A stretch of DNA of 14,769 nt from positions 1 to 14,769 of the forward strand of contig CACXAK010000037.1 in the NCBI GenBank assembly GCA_902765655.1, given 5' to 3'. Under the pieces are notes generated by a model. The model was not told the origin of the DNA, searched no databases, and saw only the letters and a program-made list of their open reading frames with translations. Source of the DNA: an uncultured bacterium (lineage in GTDB: Bacteria > Cyanobacteriota > Vampirovibrionia > Gastranaerophilales > Gastranaerophilaceae). A program made the translations under genes and the position numbers. Positions 7,816 to 12,676 of the stretch are shown piece by piece (the first letter of the stretch is position 1; each line of letters opens with the position of its first letter).

Positions 7816-8184
7816 ATGAGTTTAGTTACAAGTGTAGGCAAATCACTATTCAATGTCGGAACAAAAGCAGTAAAAATTGCAGCAAAGCATCCGGGTAGAA
7901 CTGCAATTACAGCATTTACAGGTATTGGTGCATATGAAGTTGCCAGTGGTATTACTAAAGCTAAAAAAGAGATTCAGGAGAAAAAATCTACTTTGTCAAA
8001 CCTTCTGAAAATCGGGGTTGCAGTCGGAGCTGCTGTTTTGCTTAGAAAAGCCGGTACAAAATTGATGCAAAATCCTGAAATTAAAGAAGTTGTTTCCAAA
8101 TTAGCGGAAAAATCAAAAGTTTTGAAAGAAAATCTTAAAAATTTCTTTAATAATGCCGGCAAAGTTGTAAAAAGCAAAATTTAA
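7816..8184 (+). CDS. Small Lys/Ala-rich protein of unknown function, probably membrane-associated
   Basis: The product is 122 residues, preceded by a good ribosome-binding site AAAGGGG (7802-7808) and starting at the ATG at 7816. It has a mildly amphipathic N-terminus, two short hydrophobic stretches (about 28-44 with TAITAFTGIGAY, and 62-77 with LLKIGVAVGAAVLL), and a basic, probably alpha-helical C-terminal half rich in Lys and Glu. There is no cleavable signal peptide and no motif. The composition resembles YtxH-like small membrane-associated proteins, but I see no family match. It is flanked by terminators on both sides, so it is a single-gene unit. Confidence 0.7.
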   Translation: MSLVTSVGKSLFNVGTKAVKIAAKHPGRTAITAFTGIGAYEVASGITKAKKEIQEKKSTLSNLLKIGVAVGAAVLLRKAGTKLMQNPEIKEVVSKLAEKSKVLKENLKNFFNNAGKVVKSKI

Positions 8185-8227
8185 AATAGTTGTTTAATTT
8201 AAATAATAAAGCTCAAAAGCTCACATT

Positions 8228-8262
8228 AAATTACCCTTATTCAATGCGAATAAGGGTAATTT
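8228..8262. terminator. Bidirectional hairpin terminator
   Basis: A perfect 15-bp stem (8228-8242 with 8248-8262, loop AATGC) has ATTT at both 3' edges, but no extended T run beyond the stem on either strand. It sits between the plus-strand gene ending at 8184 and a minus-strand reading frame ending at 8280. That is where a shared terminator for convergent genes is expected. Confidence 0.6.
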
Positions 8263-8279
8263 ATGAAGTAAATTCCTGT

Positions 8280-8459
8280 TTATTTCACATGATTCACTTT
8301 TTTTAAATTACTTAACATTGTTCTTGCAAATAAAAATTGTTCATGATAATCTCTACTTACAGTTCCGAACTGCGGATATAAGCTTGCATAGTCAGGCAAC
8401 ATTAAATCCGTAAGCGGTGTAATAATAAGAAATACTGCCCGATGAACTGCGGGTAAGTT
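8280..8459 (-). pseudogene. Truncated 3' end of an unidentified gene
   Basis: On the minus strand a frame with no start codon near its beginning runs 59 codons from just after a TGA (8462-8460) to a TAA at 8282-8280. It reads like real protein C-terminus: FLIITPLTDLMLPDYASLYP, then GTVSRDYHEQFLFARTMLSN, then a Lys/His-rich tail. Codon use matches the neighbouring genes, and a strong hairpin lies 18 bases downstream, as at a true gene end. The 5' part is missing: coding sense stops within a few bases of the rpsH ribosome-binding site. I do not recognise the family. It could be a gene cut by a rearrangement that placed rpsH here, or two unrelated sequences joined during assembly. Confidence 0.45.
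8324..8352 (+). promoter_or_regulatory. Possible promoter for the rpsH-rplR cluster
   Basis: TTGCAA (8324-8329) and TAATCT (8347-8352) are spaced by 17 bases and point toward rpsH about 130 bases downstream. The site lies within the truncated minus-strand frame, so it would be fortuitous or a promoter acquired after the rearrangement. No better promoter is visible between the hairpin at 8228-8262 and rpsH. Confidence 0.25.
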
Positions 8460-8479
8460 TCACAAAAAGGAGACAAAAT

Positions 8480-8802
8480 ATGTCAATGACAGATCCTATA
8501 GCAGATATGCTAACAAGAATCAGAAACAAGGTTACATTGAAAACTATGAATTAAAAAAAGATGCAGGTAAATTTCAAGTTTTAACAATTACTTTGAAATA
8601 CGATTCAAAGAACAAACCTGTAATTTCAAAATTAGTAAGAGTTTCAAAACCGGGTTTAAAAACTTACTCAAAGGCAAAAAATTTGGAAAAAGTTTTAGGC
8701 GGTTTGGGTATTGCTGTTATTTCTACAAGCAAGGGCTTAATGACTGACAGAAAAGCAAGAAAAGAAAACATCGGCGGCGAAGTTCTTTGCTATGTATATT
8801 AA
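8480..8802 (+). pseudogene. rpsH: Ribosomal protein S8 gene with an internal deletion and frameshift
   Basis: AAAAAGGAGA (8464-8473) precedes the ATG at 8480, which starts a normal S8 N-terminus, [16 protein letters not shown]. This frame then ends at a TAA within nine codons. From 8530, in another frame, S8 resumes: [20 protein letters not shown], then [30 protein letters not shown] and a C-terminal GGEVLCYVY. Compared with bacterial S8 proteins of about 132 residues, some 27 residues between RIRN and GYIE are missing (about 80 bases, not a multiple of three). The lost part is much of the N-terminal domain. S8 is an assembly protein that binds 16S rRNA helix 21 and regulates spc operon translation, and it is essential. 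Everything outside the junction is well conserved, so the lesion is very recent or is an assembly error. An ATG at 8593 opens a 69-codon frame but would give only the C-terminal part. Confidence 0.9.
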
Positions 8803-8808
8803 TAGTGG

Positions 8809-8840
8809 CACTAAGGCACTATGATACTAAGGCACTAAGG
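8809..8840. repeat. Four 8-bp tandem units (CACTAAGG type)
   Basis: Immediately after rpsH are four head-to-tail octamers: CACTAAGG, CACTATGA, TACTAAGG and CACTAAGG. Units 1 and 4 are identical, and 2 and 3 are variants. They occupy the 147-base gap between rpsH and rplF, which are usually only a few bases apart. Short tandem intergenic repeats are known in cyanobacteria as STRRs; whether this is related is inference. Confidence 0.6.
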
Positions 8841-8867
8841 TCGTTTTAAGTTATTAATATTAGTAAT

Positions 8868-8883
8868 TATCGACTTATCGGCT
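8868..8883. repeat. Two 8-bp tandem units (TATCGACT / TATCGGCT)
   Basis: Two adjacent octamers differ at one base. They lie 27 bases after the CACTAAGG array and share its 8-base period but not its sequence. With only two units, chance cannot be excluded. Confidence 0.35.
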
Positions 8884-8949
8884 TAAAACAGGGCATAATT
8901 GGTAGAAAAGCCCAAAAGTTATTACATATACCAAAAGGAGAAAATTAAA

Positions 8950-9489
8950 ATGTCAAGAATAGGTAAAAAACCAATCGAAGTACCTCAGGGAGTTGAGGTA
9001 AAAGTAGAAGGACAAACAGTTACAGCAAAAGGACCTTTGGGAACTGAAGTTGTTGAAGTTCGTCCTGAAATTGCCGTAAAATTAGACGGTAATACAATTA
9101 CATTGACAAAAGTCGGAACATCAAGAGAAACAGATGCTTTCTATGGTTTGTCAAGAACTTTGGTAGCAAACGCTGTTGTAGGTGTTAAAGACGGTTTTGT
9201 TAAAAAATTAGAAATCAACGGTGTAGGTTATAGAGCACAAATGCAGGGTAAAACTTTGAATATGGCTCTTGGCTATTCTCACCCTGTTGATATTGTTCCT
9301 CCGGAAGGAATTACTATCACAGTTGAAAACAACACAAATATCACGGTTAAAGGTGCCAACAAACAGATGGTAGGTGATATTGCGGCTTTAATCAGATCTA
9401 AACGTCCACCTGAAGTATACAAAGGAAAAGGTGTTAAATACGAAGGCGAATACATCAGACGTAAAGTTGGTAAAGCCGGTAAGAAATAA
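8950..9489 (+). CDS. rplF: 50S ribosomal protein L6
   Basis: The product is 179 residues, normal for L6. The frame is open 17 codons further upstream to an ATG-less TTG-type start at 8899, but AAGGAG (8935-8940) and the family N-terminus MSRIGKKPIEVPQGVEVKVE fix the start at 8950. Typical motifs follow: VTAKGPLGTEVVEV (29-42), FYGLSRTLVANAVVGVKDGF (77-96), KLEINGVGYRAQMQGK (98-113), ALGYSHPV (118-125), and the C-terminal signature KRPPEVYKGKGVKYEGEYIR with a basic end GKAGKK. L6 is a two-domain 50S protein near the factor-binding region and binds 23S rRNA. The gene is intact. It is separated from rpsH by tandem repeats and from rplR by about 540 bases instead of the usual few. Confidence 0.97.
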   Translation: MSRIGKKPIEVPQGVEVKVEGQTVTAKGPLGTEVVEVRPEIAVKLDGNTITLTKVGTSRETDAFYGLSRTLVANAVVGVKDGFVKKLEINGVGYRAQMQGKTLNMALGYSHPVDIVPPEGITITVENNTNITVKGANKQMVGDIAALIRSKRPPEVYKGKGVKYEGEYIRRKVGKAGKK

Positions 9490-9660
9490 GCATGAGCCGG
9501 TGTGGAGTGCCGGCGTCGGCTTGCGATTAGCAAGACGAGCAGGGCACGAAACATTATATGACCGCCGTTGCGAAATGAGCGAAAGCGAAATGAGCGAAGC
9601 AATCTTCGATTGCACAGGCGGATTATTCCGAACTTGTTTCGTGATCTTGCACAGAAAGGA
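9490..9660. repeat. GC-rich fold-back element between rplF and rplR
   Basis: This stretch is visibly richer in G and C than the rest of the window and has no credible gene. It contains nested complementary arms: CACGAAAC (9545-9552) with GTTTCGTG (9636-9643), CCGCC (9562-9566) with GGCGG (9617-9621), and an apical GCAATC-TTC-GATTGC hairpin (9599-9613). Before these are CTTGC-GATTA-GCAAG and GCCGG/CCGGC hairpins. Inside is a direct 14-of-15 repeat, GCGAAATGAGCGAAA then GCGAAATGAGCGAAG. The nested pairing suggests a dispersed palindromic repeat or MITE-like element, or a structured RNA. No flanking target-site duplication or transposase is obvious. Confidence 0.55.
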
Positions 9661-9665
9661 AAGAC

Positions 9666-9968
9666 ATGCTTAATCCTGTTCAGAATATTGCATTTGGCGG
9701 CATTTATGATTTGATGGTTCCAAATGGAACACCAAGAGGAAAAATAAATGCCAAATCAATTCAGACCCAACAAATAATTGCTAAAAAAATAGTAAATGGA
9801 TATAATACATTTAATGTCGCTACATTCGACGATAGAATAAGAATTGTAAGCAGAACAGATGATCCGAATGTAATTATGAATTTATTTGAAGCAATAGGCG
9901 GCAAGAATTTAGCGTTGCAATATATGAATAGAAACAGGCAGGAATTCAGATTAAATATTAACGCATAA
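9666..9968 (+). CDS. Small protein of unknown function inserted between rplF and rplR
   Basis: The product is 100 residues, with AAAGGA (9655-9660) just upstream of the ATG. It starts MLNPVQNIAFGGIYDLMVPN and is followed by a mixed polar sequence containing KINAKSIQTQQIIAKKIVNG, a possible helix, and VATFDDRIRIVSRTDDP, a possible strand pair. There is no signal peptide or membrane segment. A short N-terminal Asn-rich stretch with an aromatic-Gly pair (AFGG) is, from memory, common in small Gastranaerophilales proteins; I could not check this. Codon use resembles the neighbours, unlike the GC-rich sequence just before it. It is not a ribosomal protein family I know, and no such gene normally lies between L6 and L18. 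Its function is unknown. Confidence 0.65.
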   Translation: MLNPVQNIAFGGIYDLMVPNGTPRGKINAKSIQTQQIIAKKIVNGYNTFNVATFDDRIRIVSRTDDPNVIMNLFEAIGGKNLALQYMNRNRQEFRLNINA

Positions 9969-9981
9969 GCCCATATAAACT

Positions 9982-10000
9982 CTTGAAGTGGTTTTTCAAG
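9982..10000 (+). promoter_or_regulatory. Hairpin in the rplR leader
   Basis: CTTGAA (9982-9987) and TTCAAG (9995-10000) form a 6-bp stem with a 7-base loop, in the 63 bases between the small ORF and rplR. It is not followed by a T run. It could be a translational control structure or coincidental. Confidence 0.2.
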
Positions 10001-10031
10001 CAGGTTTGGGTAATAGAAAGGATAAAATAAA

Positions 10032-10400
10032 ATGATTAAACAAAAAGAAAGAAAACCATTAGTACAAAAAAGACACAGAAGTATCAGACTAAAAGTTTCA
10101 GGAACTGCTGAGTTTCCAAGATTAGCTGTTTACAGAAGTACAAAACATATTTACGCTCAGTTGATTGATGATGAAAACCATGTAACATTGGCTTCAGCAT
10201 CTTCAAATGATAAAGATTTGAAAGAAAAACTTTCAAACGGCGGAAATATTGAAGCTGCAAAAGTTGTCGGCGAAGCAATTGCTCAAAAAGCAAAAAAAGC
10301 AGGAATTTCTGAAGTTGTATTTGACCGTGGCGGATTCTTGTATCACGGCAGAGTAGCTGCTTTGGCTGATGCTGCAAGAGAAGCTGGTTTGATGTTCTAA
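10032..10400 (+). CDS. rplR: 50S ribosomal protein L18
   Basis: The product is 122 residues, the normal length, with GAAAGGA (10017-10023) before the ATG. It shows the L18 pattern: a basic N-terminus ([20 protein letters not shown]), [20 protein letters not shown] (residues 30-49), [50 protein letters not shown] and the C-terminal AREAGLMF. L18 binds 5S rRNA and, with L5, docks it into the central protuberance of the 50S subunit. The gene is intact. It is followed at once by a strong terminator, so S5, which normally comes next in the spc operon, is not co-transcribed. Confidence 0.97.
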   Translation: MIKQKERKPLVQKRHRSIRLKVSGTAEFPRLAVYRSTKHIYAQLIDDENHVTLASASSNDKDLKEKLSNGGNIEAAKVVGEAIAQKAKKAGISEVVFDRGGFLYHGRVAALADAAREAGLMF

Positions 10401-10417
10401 TAAAACATTCAATTTTC

Positions 10418-10459
10418 AAAATAAAAGGGTTGTTATTCAAATAACAGCCCTTTTATTTT
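10418..10459 (+). terminator. Strong intrinsic terminator after rplR
   Basis: AAAATAAAAGGGTTGTTATT (10418-10437) pairs with 10440-10459 over nearly its full length, with one G-U pair. The GGG/CCC core is followed by TTTTATTTTT. The A-rich and T-rich edges make it work in both directions. It ends the ribosomal cluster 17 bases after the rplR stop. Confidence 0.8.
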
Positions 10460-10495
10460 TACATTAATTTACTTTTATTTTTTTTGTTAAAGTTC

Positions 10496-10501
10496 TATAA
10501 T
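10496..10501 (+). promoter_or_regulatory. Candidate -10 box for tdk
   Basis: A perfect TATAAT lies 40 bases before the tdk ATG and just after the rplR terminator, where a promoter is needed. The -35 position at 17-base spacing reads TTTTAT, which is weak. Confidence 0.4.
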
Positions 10502-10541
10502 TAATACAGTTGAACATGCTTTGGGAGAAGATAAGGGGAAA

Positions 10542-11159
10542 ATGGACGGATATTGTTTTGAGCTGATAACAGGCCCGATGAGCTGCGGAAAAACAGAAGA
10601 ACTTTTGCGCAGAATAAGAAGATGCATTATTGCAAAGAAAAAAGTTATTGTTATTTCGCCTGATGTTGATACAAGAACAGGCGGGGATTATATTGAATCG
10701 AGAAACGGTCTGTGGCTGGATGCGGTTAAGGTAAAACATTCCATTCAGATTATGAGTCTAGTTAAAGATGCACAGATTGTTGCAATTGACGAGCTGCAAT
10801 TTTTTGACGCCAATATCGTTAAGGTTATAACAGAGCTTATGAAGCAGGGTAAAAAAGTTATCGGAACCGGCTTGGAACTTGATTTTAAAGCAGAACCGTT
10901 TGGTTATATGCCACAATTGATGTGTATCGCAACTAAAGTTGATAAACTGCATGCCGTTTGTATGAAATGCGGATGTGAAGAAGCAACAAGAACGCAAAGA
11001 TTAATTGATGGCAAGCCGGCGGATAAAAATTCCCCGCTGATTATGATAGGCGGAGATGAAACTTACGAAGCAAGATGTATCAAGTGTTATGAATTGCCTG
11101 ATGTTAAGAAAAAAGCGAATTTTTTAGGACTGAAAGTATTACAGTTCAAAGATAATTAA
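10542..11159 (+). CDS. tdk: Thymidine kinase (type II)
   Basis: The product is 205 residues from the ATG at 10542, preceded by AAGGGGA (10533-10539). An in-frame TTG at 10521 adds seven residues that the family does not need. The enzyme phosphorylates thymidine to dTMP with ATP, for pyrimidine salvage in the cytosol. The P-loop is GPMSCGKTEELLRRIRR (11-27). DELQFF (83-88) carries the catalytic-base Glu (84); most homologues have Ala, Gly or Val where this protein has Leu. GTGLELDFKAEPFG (108-121) is the conserved following loop. Two Cys pairs, CMKC (140-143) and CIKC (179-182), make the structural zinc site, and YEARCIKCY is the lasso region that binds thymidine. It is complete, and it is transcribed separately from the ribosomal genes. 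Confidence 0.95.
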   Translation: MDGYCFELITGPMSCGKTEELLRRIRRCIIAKKKVIVISPDVDTRTGGDYIESRNGLWLDAVKVKHSIQIMSLVKDAQIVAIDELQFFDANIVKVITELMKQGKKVIGTGLELDFKAEPFGYMPQLMCIATKVDKLHAVCMKCGCEEATRTQRLIDGKPADKNSPLIMIGGDETYEARCIKCYELPDVKKKANFLGLKVLQFKDN

Positions 11160-11217
11160 TCATTTTTATAGTACATTTACCCCTTGACTATTTCACATTT
11201 TCCCTTAATTGTGTTAA

Positions 11218-11223
11218 TATAAT
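11218..11223 (+). promoter_or_regulatory. Candidate -10 box for the S41 protease gene
   Basis: TATAAT is preceded by an AT-rich stretch. A TTGACT (11184-11189) is present upstream, but at 28 bases it is too far away to pair with this box, so the -35 element is unresolved. The leader would be about 70 bases. Confidence 0.35.
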
Positions 11224-11249
11224 AAACAAGATAAATGGAACTTTTACAG

Positions 11250-11284
11250 AATAATTCCGTCTGAACAAAGAGGATAGAATTATT
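11250..11284 (+). promoter_or_regulatory. Leader inverted repeat next to the ribosome-binding site of the S41 protease gene
   Basis: AATAATTC (11250-11257) and GAATTATT (11277-11284) are perfectly complementary with a 19-base loop. The right arm ends directly before GGAGG (11285-11289). Formed in the mRNA, the stem would stack against the ribosome-binding site and might affect initiation. It is a weak all-AU-type stem. Confidence 0.25.
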
Positions 11285-11297
11285 GGAGGTTTAAAAC

Positions 11298-12521
11298 ATG
11301 AAAAATTCAATAAAGAAAAGTGCGGTATTTTTTGGCTTATTTGTTTTGTCATTCGGGTGGGCAATAAGTTCAAATGTTCAGGCGGCAACTCCTGTTGAAA
11401 TGTACGATAATGTATGGCGTTTAATAAATACAAAATATGTAGATCAAACAAATAATGAACAGGACTGGAAAAAATGGCGCCATAAATATGATAATATGAT
11501 TCAGACTGATGAAGATGCTTATGTGGCAATTGACACAATGGTTGCAAGTTTGAACGACCCTTATACAAAATTTTTAAATCCAAAAGAATTTTTGGAAGAA
11601 ACAAGCTCAATTAAAGGTTCACTAAAAGGTATCGGTATACAAATCGGAATGAAAGACGGTAAATTAATGGTAATAGCTCCGATTGAAGATACCCCCGCCG
11701 AAAAAGCCGGCTTACTTGCCGATGATGAGATTTTGGCAATTGACGGCAAAAGTACAAAAGGCATAACTGTTGATAAAGCAGCAGACCAAATAAGAGGTGA
11801 AGAAGGCACACAGGTTACCCTTCTTATTAAACGCAAGGGACTTGAAGAACCAAAATCATTCACAATTACAAGAGCAGAAATTGAAATAAAATCTGTAACC
11901 CAAAAAGTTCCGACAGATATGAAAGTTCCTGATGATATCTGCTATATAAGATTAAGTTCATTTATCAGCAGAAATGCATCAAAAGAAGTCCGAGATATTA
12001 TTCTGAATAATCCTGATAAAAAATCTTTTATACTTGATTTACGTTCAAATCCGGGCGGACTTTTGAGTAATGCAATTTATATTTCGGATATGTTTTTAAA
12101 TGGTGGAGATATTGTTTCAACTGTTGACAGAGATGGTTACAAAGAAACTCAAAAAGCATCCTCTGCGCTGTTGACTACAAAGCCATTGGTTGTTTTGCTC
12201 AATAAGGGCTCAGCTTCCGCAAGTGAAATCTTCTCAGGCGCAATGAAAGATAATAAACGTGCAGTCCTTGTCGGAACCCAATCATTCGGGAAAGGTTTAG
12301 TGCAGGAAATAAATAAACTTCCTAATAATTCGGGCATAAATATCACAATTCAAAAATATCTGACTCCAAACGGAACAGATATTCATAAAAAAGGAATTAC
12401 TCCTGATGTTTTGGTTGAATTGACCGATGAACAAATTAAAAATAAGGATGATGCACAACTAAAAAAAGCAATTGAAATTGCTCACGAACTTCAAACCGGT
12501 TCTTATGTTGTTTCCAAATAA
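11298..12521 (+). CDS. Secreted S41-family C-terminal processing protease with PDZ domain
   Basis: The product is 407 residues, the usual size for CtpA/CtpB-type proteases. An uncleaved or cleavable signal sequence (about 1-30, ending NVQAA) exports it. After a short N-terminal region (LINTKYVDQ, LNDPYTKFLNPKEF) comes a PDZ domain at about 105-195 (GIGIQIG, PAEKAGLLADDEILAIDGKS). Then the S41 protease core: YIRLSSF (216-222), ILDLRSNPGGLLSNAI (245-260), and NKGSASASEIFSGA (302-315) with nucleophile Ser307 and Glu310. Lys332 of GTQSFGKGLVQ completes the Ser-Lys dyad, 25 residues after the Ser as in plant and algal CtpA. These enzymes trim C-termini of envelope or periplasmic proteins. In photosynthetic cyanobacteria CtpA matures photosystem II protein D1; here no photosystem is evident, so envelope processing is more likely. 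Good ribosome-binding site GGAGG before the ATG. Confidence 0.94.
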   Translation: MKNSIKKSAVFFGLFVLSFGWAISSNVQAATPVEMYDNVWRLINTKYVDQTNNEQDWKKWRHKYDNMIQTDEDAYVAIDTMVASLNDPYTKFLNPKEFLEETSSIKGSLKGIGIQIGMKDGKLMVIAPIEDTPAEKAGLLADDEILAIDGKSTKGITVDKAADQIRGEEGTQVTLLIKRKGLEEPKSFTITRAEIEIKSVTQKVPTDMKVPDDICYIRLSSFISRNASKEVRDIILNNPDKKSFILDLRSNPGGLLSNAIYISDMFLNGGDIVSTVDRDGYKETQKASSALLTTKPLVVLLNKGSASASEIFSGAMKDNKRAVLVGTQSFGKGLVQEINKLPNNSGINITIQKYLTPNGTDIHKKGITPDVLVELTDEQIKNKDDAQLKKAIEIAHELQTGSYVVSK

Positions 12522-12538
12522 TTGTTATTAATATATTA

Positions 12539-12581
12539 ATTTAAAGTCCGCATTTAAAAGAATAACGCGGACTTTAAATTT
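12539..12581 (+). terminator. Intrinsic terminator after the S41 protease gene
   Basis: A perfect 14-bp stem (12539-12552 with 12568-12581) containing AGTCCGC/GCGGACT has a 15-base loop and is followed by TTGTGTCTTT. The AT ends make it plausible in both directions. Confidence 0.7.
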
Positions 12582-12613
12582 GTGTCTTTATATTATACAA
12601 AGGCATTTATCAC

Positions 12614-12641
12614 TTGCAAGATAATATTTTTCAGGTAAAAT
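12614..12641 (+). promoter_or_regulatory. Promoter of the acyl-CoA ligase-type gene
   Basis: TTGCAA (12614-12619) and TAAAAT (12636-12641) are spaced by 16 bases, downstream of a terminator and 36 bases before the ATG at 12677. AGAGGGA (12664-12670) is the ribosome-binding site. Confidence 0.5.
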
Positions 12642-12676
12642 ATATAAAGAAAAAGAGAGATTAAGAGGGATATTAA

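Noticed and set aside
8530..8802. rpsH decoded by programmed frameshifting
   Set aside because: A frameshift at 8530 would join the frames but cannot restore the roughly 27 missing residues, and no slippery site or stimulatory structure is evident.
8809..8840. CRISPR array
   Set aside because: The units are 8 bases long and directly adjacent with no spacers, and there are no cas genes.
8899..8949. A 17-codon N-terminal extension of L6
   Set aside because: It is absent from the L6 family, and AAGGAG (8935-8940) is correctly placed for the ATG at 8950.
9431..9673. An 80-codon plus-strand frame across the end of rplF and the GC-rich element, and minus-strand frames over the same place
   Set aside because: They cross the conserved end of L6 in another frame, and the remainder is the palindromic GC-rich sequence, where low stop-codon density opens frames by chance.
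11298..12521. Photosystem II D1-processing role for the S41 protease
   Set aside because: The fold and dyad fit CtpA, but nothing in the window indicates photosynthesis, so this specific function is not supported.
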